From contig NZ_FOZE01000002.1 of the NCBI RefSeq assembly GCF_900113225.1, forward strand, positions 682,001 through 746,000: a stretch of DNA of 64,000 nucleotides. Direction: 5' to 3'. How positions within the stretch are numbered: the stretch's first letter is position 1; each line of letters starts with the position of its first letter. Below, piece by piece: positions 53,456-62,639 of this stretch. The stretch is from Mitsuaria sp. PDC51. Lineage in GTDB: Bacteria; Pseudomonadota; Gammaproteobacteria; Burkholderiales; Burkholderiaceae_C. Below the pieces are notes generated by a model. It made no database searches and was not told the DNA's origin. It saw only the letters and a program-made list of their open reading frames with translations. Made by a program: the position numbers and the translations under genes.

Positions 53456-54073
53456 TCAGCGCGCCTTGCCCAGGTCCATGACCCAGTACTTGCTGTAGGT
53501 GTTGGCCGAGGAGGCCGCCGGCCGGCAGGCGACGCCCACGTCGGCGAAGTTGGCCGACATCAGGTTGGCGCAGTGGCCCGGGCTGTTGCGCCAGGAGCTC
53601 ATGACCGCCTCGACCGTCGCCTGTCCGGCGGCGATGTTCTCGCCGGCCGCGACCCAGGTGTAGCCGGCGGCGGTGATCCGGTCGGAGAACTTGCGGCCGT
53701 CCTGGCTGTCGTGGCTGAAGTAGTTCTTGTTGGTCATGTCCAGCGCGTGCGCATCGGCGGCCTGCGTCAGCTTGTCGTTCCAGACGACCGGCGCGACGGC
53801 AGGAAAGTTCCCCGACGTGCCGCAGCTGGCGCCCGAGGCGCGCAGCGCGTTGATGCGGTCGAGCAGGTCCTGCTTGAAGTTGGGCAGGTCGCAGGTGCCG
53901 GCCACGGGGGTGGGCGTCGGCGTCGACGGGGTGGGCGTGGGGGTCGAGCCCGGCGTGCCGGTATCGGCGTCACCGCCGCCACCGCCGCAGGCGCTCAGTC
54001 CCAGCGCCAGCAAGGCGGCGGCAATCATCGAAAGGGGCAATGGCCGGCGGACCGGCTTCTCATGGACGTCCAT
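53456..54073 (-). CDS. CAP-domain (SCP/PR-1) lipoprotein
   Basis: 205 residues. Signal peptide with lipobox LSAC (Cys about 29) followed by a poly-Gly and Thr/Pro spacer, then a CAP domain (about 65-205): NALRASGASCGTSGNFPAVAPVVWNDKLTQAADAHALDM, YFSHDSQDGRKF, GENIAAGQ, WRNSPGHCANLMSANFADVGVAC. The metal-binding His pair and Glu of the CAP cleft are in place. Secreted CAP proteins have unclear roles; here it is anchored to a membrane. Confidence 0.88.
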   Translation of the reverse strand: MDVHEKPVRRPLPLSMIAAALLALGLSACGGGGGDADTGTPGSTPTPTPSTPTPTPVAGTCDLPNFKQDLLDRINALRASGASCGTSGNFPAVAPVVWNDKLTQAADAHALDMTNKNYFSHDSQDGRKFSDRITAAGYTWVAAGENIAAGQATVEAVMSSWRNSPGHCANLMSANFADVGVACRPAASSANTYSKYWVMDLGKAR

Positions 54074-54143
54074 CGCGGCATCTTATGAAACAGCCGGAAA
54101 GAAAGCTGGAACGAAACGTACCGGACCTCCCCCTTCCCGAACG

Positions 54144-54170
54144 CGGGCGCCGCTCCCTGAGCGGCGCCCG
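54144..54170 (-). terminator. GC-rich hairpin after katG
   Basis: CGGGCGCCGCT (54144-54154) pairs perfectly with AGCGGCGCCCG (54160-54170), loop CCCTG. It starts 8 bases past the katG stop. No T-run on the minus strand. Confidence 0.55.
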
Positions 54171-54177
54171 GCAGCGC

Positions 54178-56465
<2,288 letters not shown>

Positions 56466-56466
<1 letters not shown>

Positions 56467-56491
56467 CAGCCGGGGTTTATCGGGCCGATAG
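56466..56491 (-). promoter_or_regulatory. OxyR-like operator next to the katG -35
   Basis: On the minus strand CTAT (56491-56488), 7 bases, ATAA (56480-56477), 7 bases, CTGT (56469-56466). The OxyR consensus has ATAG and CTAT quarter-sites with 7-base gaps; three of four are present with at most one mismatch each, and the outermost (expected at about 56499) is not conserved. The site directly abuts the -35, the position used by OxyR to activate. Confidence 0.5.
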
Positions 56492-56717
56492 CTTTTTCGG
56501 CGTGGCCGGCTGGCGGCGCGGGCCCTCATCCGGTCCGCGCATGAGTAAAGTCGCTGGCCGAGCAAGGCCATTGGGCAGACTCTCCCCGTCGTCGAAAGGG
56601 AGGACAAGAATGTCGCCCTGCCGCCGGCCGATGCCGGTGGGACGACGAGAATCGCCCGGTCCCGCACGATCGACCGTCGCCGTCCGCGGCGATGGACCCT
56701 TCACCTTGGAGCCCATC

Positions 56718-57377
56718 ATGTCTCTGCGCATCAACGACACCGCCCCGAACTTCACCGCCAAGACCACGCACGGGGAGATCAACTTCCACGACTGGATCGG
56801 CGACAGCTGGGCCATCCTGTTCTCGCACCCGAAGGACTTCACGCCGGTGTGCACGACCGAGCTGGGCTACATGGCGAAGATCGAGCCCGAATTCACCAAG
56901 CGCAACGCCAAGCTGATCGGGCTGTCGATCGATCCGGTCGAGAACCACTCGAAGTGGGCCGCCGATATCGAGGAGACGCAGGGCGCCGCGGTGAAGTACC
57001 CGATGATCGGCGACACCGATCTGGCGGTGGCCAAGCTCTACAACATGCTGCCGGCCGAGGAGCCGGGCACCTCGGAGGGCCGCACCGCGGCGACCAACGC
57101 GACGGTGCGCTCGGTCTTCATCGTCGGTCCGGACAAGAAGATCAAGCTGACGCTGACCTACCCGATGACCACGGGCCGCAACTTCGACGAGATCCTGCGC
57201 GTGCTCGATTCCATCCAGCTCACCGCCAAGCACCGCGTCGCCACGCCGGTGAACTGGAAGCACGGGGACGACGTGATCATCGCGGGCTCGGTGTCCGACG
57301 ACGAAGCCAAGACGATCTACCCCGAAGGCTGGAAGGCGCCCAAGCCCTACCTGCGCATCGTCAAGCAGCCCAAGTGA
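56718..57377 (+). CDS. 1-Cys peroxiredoxin (Prx6 family)
   Basis: 219 residues from ATG 56718; the frame is open upstream but only with non-conserved sequence. Peroxidatic Cys45 in HPKDFTPVCTTELG, and the C-terminal Prx6 segment KHRVATPVNWKHGDDVIIAGSVSDDEAK. It reduces peroxides and peroxynitrite. No resolving Cys of the 2-Cys type is seen. The gene is divergent from katG. Confidence 0.93.
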   Translation: MSLRINDTAPNFTAKTTHGEINFHDWIGDSWAILFSHPKDFTPVCTTELGYMAKIEPEFTKRNAKLIGLSIDPVENHSKWAADIEETQGAAVKYPMIGDTDLAVAKLYNMLPAEEPGTSEGRTAATNATVRSVFIVGPDKKIKLTLTYPMTTGRNFDEILRVLDSIQLTAKHRVATPVNWKHGDDVIIAGSVSDDEAKTIYPEGWKAPKPYLRIVKQPK

Positions 57378-57430
57378 GGCAGCGCGACCGGCGCGCGTGA
57401 CGACACCGCGCCGCGCGTTGCGCTCGAGTG

Positions 57431-57468
57431 AAGGCCGGACCCTCCGATGGGGGAGAACCGGCCTTTTT
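57431..57468 (+). terminator. Terminator of the peroxiredoxin gene
   Basis: AAGGCCGG (57431-57438) pairs with CCGGCCTT (57458-57465), an inner CTCC/GGAG pair narrows the loop, and a TTTTT run ends the structure (57464-57468). It lies 54 bases past the stop. Confidence 0.8.
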
Positions 57469-57535
57469 CCATGGAGGCGTCGATAACATGCGCGGCTTCA
57501 TGCGGCGCGCGACCGCATGGCCCATGGAGTCCTCG

Positions 57536-58384
57536 ATGTTGTTCACCCGCCGCGCCTCGGCCATCGCCGGGCTGGTGCTCGCCGCCGCCGTGTTGGCCTG
57601 GTCCCTCGCGCCGGAGGGCGAGCGCGTGACCCTGTCCGTCCCCGCGCATGCGGAGCGGACGTCCGCCGCGCCGCCGCCGATCGCCATCCCATCCCGTGGA
57701 ACTGCACCGGCCCCCGGCACGCCGGCCGTGGCCGGCGCGGCGAGGGAGGCCGCCATCGGTGCCTCCGCCGCCCTGCGCGACTACGGCCAGATCGTGATCA
57801 CCGCGCTCAATGGCGGCACGCCGCAGCAGGCCGGCGAGGCCGCGAAGCTGCTCGTCCTGTGCAGTACCGTCCCGCAGACGCGCGATGCACTCGAGGAGCT
57901 GAAGCAGGAAGGACGCGTGGCCGCTGAAGGCGCCGACCGCACCATCGCCGCGCTCGACAGACAGGAGCGCTCATGCCAGTCGATCCCGCCCGACCTGATG
58001 GGCCGGGAGCTGGAACTCTCGGCGCGCGCCGTGCTGGGGGGCGTGAAGGGCGTCGCGACGATCTATGGCGCCGCCGTCCACTACGCCCCGCCGGAGGCCA
58101 TGCGCCAACCGCTGGCTGCGGCCTTGCGCGCGGACTTCCTCGACGGAGATGGCGTCGCCGCGCTGATGCTGGCGCAGCACAGGGAGCTCTTCGGCCTGTC
58201 CAGGGTCGAGTCGCGGGCCTATGAGATCGCTTTCGACAAGATGGACGCGATCGGTTTCTTCGACCCGGATCGCGCCAGCGGGGCTGGCAAGCCGCTGACC
58301 GACGAGGAACAGCGTCAGGCCGAAACGCTGGCCGCGACGTGGACCAAGGACATGAAGCCGCAGCACGGACACCGTCACGGCTAG
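57536..58384 (+). CDS. Exported protein of unknown family, first of a tandem pair
   Basis: 282 residues from ATG 57536 (GGAG at 57525-57528); starts at 57488 (GGAGG at 57472) and 57524 are possible. Signal peptide or anchor about 4-24, a Pro/Ala/Thr linker (about 30-70), then a conserved domain shared with the next gene: DYGQIVITALNGGT, LVLCSTVPQTRDALEEL, RSCQSIPPDLMGRELELSARAVLGGVKGVA, PPEAMRQPLAAALRADFLDGDG and GLSRVESRAYEIAFDKM. Two cysteines (the LC of the second segment and CQSI) are kept in both copies and may form a disulfide. The protein acts outside the cytoplasm; no function is known to me. Confidence 0.75.
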   Translation: MLFTRRASAIAGLVLAAAVLAWSLAPEGERVTLSVPAHAERTSAAPPPIAIPSRGTAPAPGTPAVAGAAREAAIGASAALRDYGQIVITALNGGTPQQAGEAAKLLVLCSTVPQTRDALEELKQEGRVAAEGADRTIAALDRQERSCQSIPPDLMGRELELSARAVLGGVKGVATIYGAAVHYAPPEAMRQPLAAALRADFLDGDGVAALMLAQHRELFGLSRVESRAYEIAFDKMDAIGFFDPDRASGAGKPLTDEEQRQAETLAATWTKDMKPQHGHRHG

Positions 58385-58397
58385 ACGACATTCCCCG

Positions 58398-59285
58398 ATG
58401 CCCTTCCTGCGCTGGATCCTCGCTGCTGCCGCGCTTACAGGCGCGGCGACCCTCGTGGCCTTCGGGCTTCATCCCGCCGACGATGATCGTGTCGCGCTTG
58501 CCGACCCCTCGTCGACGGCTGCCTCCACCGAGCTGACGGCCTCGTCCGCCTCCCCGCCCCAGGCGTCCCGACCGTTCTCACCCGGCGCCTCGGGACCACC
58601 AGCGGCCGGCACGACGCGGCCAGCCGCGATCGGGCCCGCTGTCGGCGCCTCCGCCGTCATCGAGGACTACGGCCAGATCGTGCTTGCCGCGCTGCAGGGC
58701 GGCTCCGCCGCGCAAGCCGGCGACGCGACGGAGGTGTTGTCCCGCTGCGAGGGCGCGACCCAGGTGCGAGAGACCCTGGAGACCGTTCGCGCCGATCCCA
58801 AGTCCAACCCGGCGGACGTCGCCCACGCGATCGCGCATTTCGACGACCGCGTGCGCCGCTGCCAGTCCATCACCGACGAGATGCGGGCCCAGCGCCTGCC
58901 GCTGGCCGAGCGCGCGCTGCGTGGCGGCGAGCGAGGTGTCTCGATGGCCTACTTCCGCCTGGTCGATTTCGACCCGCCGCAGGACATGCGCGCCCCGCTG
59001 CTCGAGGGCCTGCGCGGCGACGTCCGCGCCGGCGACCGCTTCCCCACGCTCGTGCTCGCCACGCGCGGCGAAGACCTGGGTTTGTCTCCGGTCGAGGCGC
59101 GGGCCTACGCGCTGCTGGCCGAGGACCTCAACCCCCAACTCATCGCGCCGGGCAAGTTCAGCCGGAACCGCGAGCAGGAGCGCCTGACTGACGCGCAGCT
59201 GCGCCAGGCCGCCGAGCTCAAGGAGCAGTACAAGCGCGAGATGAAGCGGCCACGCACCGGCCGGCGCGTGGGCCGATCCGGCTGA
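58398..59285 (+). CDS. Exported protein of unknown family, second of a tandem pair
   Basis: 295 residues. Same layout as its upstream neighbour: hydrophobic N-terminus (about 5-22), Ser/Pro/Ala linker (about 30-75), and a domain with VGASAVIEDYGQIVLAALQGGS, LSRCEGATQVRETLETV, RRCQSITDEMRAQRLPLAERALRGGERGVS, PPQDMRAPLLEGLRGDVRAGD and GLSPVEARAYALLAED. The copies share roughly a third of residues by eye in the domain. The start lies 13 bases after the first copy's stop, so they are one transcript. It ends in a basic tail (MKRPRTGRRVGRSG). Confidence 0.75.
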   Translation: MPFLRWILAAAALTGAATLVAFGLHPADDDRVALADPSSTAASTELTASSASPPQASRPFSPGASGPPAAGTTRPAAIGPAVGASAVIEDYGQIVLAALQGGSAAQAGDATEVLSRCEGATQVRETLETVRADPKSNPADVAHAIAHFDDRVRRCQSITDEMRAQRLPLAERALRGGERGVSMAYFRLVDFDPPQDMRAPLLEGLRGDVRAGDRFPTLVLATRGEDLGLSPVEARAYALLAEDLNPQLIAPGKFSRNREQERLTDAQLRQAAELKEQYKREMKRPRTGRRVGRSG

Positions 59286-59329
59286 GCCAGAATCCCGCGC
59301 GTCGGGAGCGATTCGAACAAGGAGAAGAC

Positions 59330-59848
59330 ATGGCGGACAAGAAGGAGATCCAGGCGCGGGCCGAAGCGCTGCTCGCGCAGGGCGTGGGCAAGTCCGAGGT
59401 GTTCCGGCAGCTGTCCGGACAGGGCATGAAGGACCGCCAACTGGCGGCCTGGCTGGCCGCCCGGCATGACCCGCAGGCGCGCGCCGAGATGAGCCTGCAC
59501 GTCAACATCCTGGTCGGGCTGATGGTGCTGCAGGCGCTGATCGTGCTGGCGGTCGGCTGGCAAGTCTCGATGTGGCTCGGCCTCGCCTTGACCAGCATCC
59601 CGCTGCTGTTCGCCTGGGGCTTCCGCAAGCCCTACGCCGGCGCCTACACCGGCTACCTGTTCCTGTCGATCATCACGGTGGGCCGCAACGTGGCTCAGCT
59701 GTTCCCGATCACCACCGGCGGCCTGGTCGGCATGGCGCTCTCGATCGCCATGATCTGCTACGTCTTCTGGATCCAGCGCCGGATCTTCCCGGACGTGAAC
59801 TTCCTCGGCCCGATGCGCAAGGGCGGACAGTTCGTCTTCACGACCTGA
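59330..59848 (+). CDS. Membrane protein of unknown function
   Basis: 172 residues. A soluble helical N-terminus (KKEIQARAEALLAQGVGKSEVFRQLSGQGMKDRQLAAWLAARHD) with the look of a short helix-turn-helix-like repeat is followed by four hydrophobic helices (about 57-80, 82-95, 103-125, 130-150) and FPDVNFLGPMRKGGQFVF. GGAG-type ribosome site ahead of ATG 59330. It is 44 bases after the tandem pair and may be in the same transcript. No family assigned. Confidence 0.7.
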   Translation: MADKKEIQARAEALLAQGVGKSEVFRQLSGQGMKDRQLAAWLAARHDPQARAEMSLHVNILVGLMVLQALIVLAVGWQVSMWLGLALTSIPLLFAWGFRKPYAGAYTGYLFLSIITVGRNVAQLFPITTGGLVGMALSIAMICYVFWIQRRIFPDVNFLGPMRKGGQFVFTT

Positions 59849-59879
59849 GGTCGATCGCAGGCCGTCCAAGGCCGCGCCA

Positions 59880-60782
59880 TCAGGGCACGAACAGCGCCCG
59901 CTCTTCCTCGAAGACCTGCTGCAGATGGTCCGCGACGGTCCGGATCGCACGGGCCTTGCGGTCCTGGCCGCGGATCAGCAGCCAGATCTCGCGCGCCTCG
60001 CGGGTCGGCGTGAGCGCGCATTCGCGCAAGCCCGGCACCTGGCGTCCGATGTAGTGCGGCAGCAGCGCCAGGCCGGCGCCGGTCCGCGCCGCGATCGCCT
60101 GCGACATGTGGTTGTTGGCGCGGAAGGCCACCCGCCTGCGCGGGAAGTGCTGCGCGAGCCAGGTGGCGTCGGGCATGTCCGCGTTCTCCTCGTCGAAGCC
60201 GACGAACACCGGCGCCGCGCCGCCCTCGACCGCCGCGCAGATCGCCGGCGTGCCGTAGAAGCCGAAACCCATGGTGCCCAGCGGCTTGGCGATGAAGTCG
60301 CCGTCGCGCGGTCGCATCAGGCGCACCGCGATGTCGGCGCGGTGACGGTCCAGGCTGACCGGGCGCAGGTCGGTGGCGAGGTCCAGGTCCAGCCCCGGAT
60401 GCACCGCGGAGAGCCGCGCGAGCCGATCGATCAGGAAGCCCTGCGACAGCGCCGGTGGCGCATTGACCCGCACCAGCCCGCGCACCGCGTCGTCCTCGTC
60501 GCCTTCGCGGGCGAGCGTCAACGCGGCGGCTTCCATCTCGCTCGCCGCGGCCAGTGCCAGCCGGCCCGCCGGCGTCAGCGCATAGCCGTCGGGCCGGCGG
60601 TCGACAAGCTTGTCGCCGAGGCGATCCTCCAGCGACTGGATGCGGCGCGCGATCGTCGCGTGATTGACCGAGAGCGCCCGCGCCGCCGCCGACAGGCTGC
60701 CGTGCCGCCCGAGCGCGAGGAACACCCGCATGTCCTCCCAGTCCACGCCCCGGCGAGGGCCTGTGCGTTTTTGATCAGCCAT
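59880..60782 (-). CDS. LysR-type transcriptional regulator
   Basis: 300 residues. Winged HTH at about 12-70 (DWEDMRVFLALGRHGSLSAAARALSVNHATIARRIQSLEDRLGDKLVDRR), the classical LysR form, then an effector-binding domain with two lobes (DLDLATDLRPVSLDRHRADIAVRL; LPHYIGRQVPGLREC). It is divergent from the SDR-tautomerase genes and is their likely regulator. A small dyad lies 12 bases upstream of its start. Confidence 0.93.
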   Translation of the reverse strand: MADQKRTGPRRGVDWEDMRVFLALGRHGSLSAAARALSVNHATIARRIQSLEDRLGDKLVDRRPDGYALTPAGRLALAAASEMEAAALTLAREGDEDDAVRGLVRVNAPPALSQGFLIDRLARLSAVHPGLDLDLATDLRPVSLDRHRADIAVRLMRPRDGDFIAKPLGTMGFGFYGTPAICAAVEGGAAPVFVGFDEENADMPDATWLAQHFPRRRVAFRANNHMSQAIAARTGAGLALLPHYIGRQVPGLRECALTPTREAREIWLLIRGQDRKARAIRTVADHLQQVFEEERALFVP

Positions 60783-60793
60783 TGAGACAGGAT

Positions 60794-60806
60794 AGCGGCT
60801 ACCGCT
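60794..60806. promoter_or_regulatory. Dyad in the LysR/SDR divergent region
   Basis: AGCGG-CTA-CCGCT is a short exact inverted repeat between the LysR gene (starts 60782) and the SDR gene (starts 60914). Its place fits an autoregulatory LysR-family site, but the canonical T-N11-A is not clear. Confidence 0.25.
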
Positions 60807-60913
60807 GGCGCAGGCCGGCTCCTACGCTTCGTCCAACGCCTCCCGATCCCCGATCGCCGCGGCGTCCCCGACGACCCCGGATCCTCCGGATCCCGCATGA
60901 ACAGGAGCCTTCC

Positions 60914-61654
60914 ATGTCCACCGCTTCCAGCACCGCCACCGCCACCGCCGCCACGCAGCGGGTCGCCCTCATCACGGGCGCCTCGCAAGGCATCGGCGCC
61001 GGCCTCGTCGCCGCCTACCGCGCCCAGGGTTATGCGGTCATCGCCAACTCCCGCAACATCCAGCCGGGCGACGACGCCGGCGTGATCGCCGTGCCCGGCC
61101 ACATCGGCGACCGCGCCGTCGCCCAGCGCATCGTCCAGACGGCGCTCGACCGCTTCGGCCGCATCGACACGCTGATCAACAACGCTGGCATCTTCCTGGC
61201 CAAGCCCTTCACCGAATACACGCTCGCGGACTACCAGGCCGCGTTCGACGTCAACGTGGCCGGCTTCTTCCACCTCACGCAGCTGGCGCTGCCGCAGATG
61301 CTGCTGCAGCGGCACGGCCACATCGTGCAGATCACGACCACGCTGGTCGACCAGCCGATCGCCGGCGTGCCGGCCGGCCTGGCCAGCCTGACCAAGGGCG
61401 GCCTGGATGCGGTGACGCGCTCGCTCGCGATCGAATACGCGAAGAGCGGCGTGCGCGTGAACGCGGTGCGTCCCGGCGTCATCAAGACCCCCATGCATGC
61501 ACCGCAGACCCATGAGTTCCTGGCCGCCCTGCACCCGATGGGCCGCATGGGCGAGATCAGCGAGGTCGTCGACGCGGTGATGTACCTGGAGCGCGCGGGC
61601 TTCGTCACCGGCGAGCTGCTCAACGTCGACGGCGGCCAGCACGCCGGCCGCTGA
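60914..61654 (+). CDS. SDR-fold protein without catalytic tyrosine
   Basis: 246 residues from ATG 60914 (AGGAG upstream). The NAD(P) motif TGASQGIG (21-28) and LINNAG (88-92) are normal. At the active site the YxxxK is changed: Lys161 is kept in SLTKGG but position 157, where Tyr should be, is Ala. The usual Ser before it reads TTT. So classical SDR catalysis is unlikely unless another residue serves. A similar SLTKGGLxAVT form exists in other SDRs of this type, so it is not a single mutation. The tautomerase gene follows after 11 bases. Confidence 0.88.
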   Translation: MSTASSTATATAATQRVALITGASQGIGAGLVAAYRAQGYAVIANSRNIQPGDDAGVIAVPGHIGDRAVAQRIVQTALDRFGRIDTLINNAGIFLAKPFTEYTLADYQAAFDVNVAGFFHLTQLALPQMLLQRHGHIVQITTTLVDQPIAGVPAGLASLTKGGLDAVTRSLAIEYAKSGVRVNAVRPGVIKTPMHAPQTHEFLAALHPMGRMGEISEVVDAVMYLERAGFVTGELLNVDGGQHAGR

Positions 61655-61665
61655 AAGGAGCCCCC

Positions 61666-61902
61666 ATGCCCTACGTCAACATCAAGGTGACCCGCGAGGG
61701 CACCGCCCCCGGCGCCAGCGCCACCACGCCCGAGCAGAAGGCCGCCCTGATCCAGGGCGTCAGCGACCTGCTCTTCGAGGTGATGGGCAAGCCGCGCCAC
61801 ATGACCTTCGTCGTCATCGACGAGGTGGAGCTCGAGAACTGGGGCGTCGGCGGACTGCCGACGGCGGAGTTCCGCCGGCGGCAGTCCGGGACGCCGGGCT
61901 AG
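61666..61902 (+). CDS. 4-oxalocrotonate tautomerase-like protein
   Basis: 78 residues. Pro2 follows the initiator Met, so Pro1 would be the N-terminal catalytic base after Met removal. PYVNIKVTREG and HMTFVVIDEVELENWGVGGLPT match the tautomerase superfamily (DmpI/4-OT type). It has a ten-residue insertion (APGASATTPE) after the first strand. It is 11 bases downstream of the SDR-like gene and controlled, by context, by the divergent LysR regulator. Confidence 0.88.
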   Translation: MPYVNIKVTREGTAPGASATTPEQKAALIQGVSDLLFEVMGKPRHMTFVVIDEVELENWGVGGLPTAEFRRRQSGTPG

Positions 61903-61921
61903 GGAGGCCCTGGAAAACGCG

Positions 61922-61946
61922 GCGCCCGCACGGGAGGATCGGGCGC
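61922..61946 (-). terminator. Weak hairpin between convergent genes
   Basis: GCGCCCG (61922-61928) pairs with CGGGCGC (61940-61946), loop 11 bases. It lies directly next to the stop codon of the minus-strand gene ending at 61947. No T-run. Confidence 0.3.
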
Positions 61947-62489
61947 TCAGCCGCCCTTGATCCTCACCGTGAAGGTCAGCTTGTAGCTGCCGCCGTCGCC
62001 GCCGTAGTTCAGCGGTGACAGCGCGGTTTCCGTCGTCACCGTCGGCACGACGAAGCTGTGCCAGCCGAGGTACTCGTCGTTGGACAGGGAACTGGACACG
62101 AGGCTGGACAGCTTGGGCCCCACGATCGAGCGCAGCTGCGCCGCCGTCAGGTTGGACCAGCCGCTCTGGCCATAGACGTTCCAGATCGACTGCAGCATCA
62201 GTTGCAGCACGCCGCCGCTGCCCAGGTCCGGGTCCCAGTCCTCCTCCAGCAGCCAGGCGAAGACGAAGGCGCCGCCGGCCTCGGCCTCGTCGACGATCTG
62301 CCGCGTGTTGACGATGCGGCCCTTCAGGAAGTGGTTGTCCCAATCGGGATCGCGCACGCGGATCAGCTTGCCGCCCGGCACGTTGCGGTGGGCCATGAAC
62401 ACCAGCACATAGGGCGAGTCGCCGCCGTCGCCCTCGCTCGTGTCGTCCAGGCACTTGATCTGCGTCACCATCAGCTGGCGTGTCGGCAT
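61947..62489 (-). CDS. Protein of unknown function, beta-rich
   Basis: 180 residues from ATG 62489 (AGGGAGA upstream); an ATG at 62507 is also open. No signal peptide. The N-terminus MVTQIKCLDDTSEGDGGDSPYVLVFMAHRNV has the look of a domain found in a range of bacterial effectors and adhesin-like proteins with 'IxCxxxT.E...D.PYL' at the start, perhaps a calcium-binding beta sandwich. The middle has EEDWDPDLGSGG and the C-terminus DGGSYKLTFTVRIKGG. I cannot name a family. Its neighbour is the partial gene at the right edge, divergent. Confidence 0.65.
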   Translation of the reverse strand: MPTRQLMVTQIKCLDDTSEGDGGDSPYVLVFMAHRNVPGGKLIRVRDPDWDNHFLKGRIVNTRQIVDEAEAGGAFVFAWLLEEDWDPDLGSGGVLQLMLQSIWNVYGQSGWSNLTAAQLRSIVGPKLSSLVSSSLSNDEYLGWHSFVVPTVTTETALSPLNYGGDGGSYKLTFTVRIKGG

Positions 62490-62639
62490 GGTCGTCTCCC
62501 TGCGCATCCCGCATCGCGGCCACCGCCCGGGATCGGGCCGTGAAGAAGCCGTGAGCCAGACTAGGCAGCCCCCCCGAAAGGGCCCATCCCTAGGTCGGCA
62601 TCGCCCCCCTAGAATCGCCCGTCGCAGGGGGAGAAGCAC

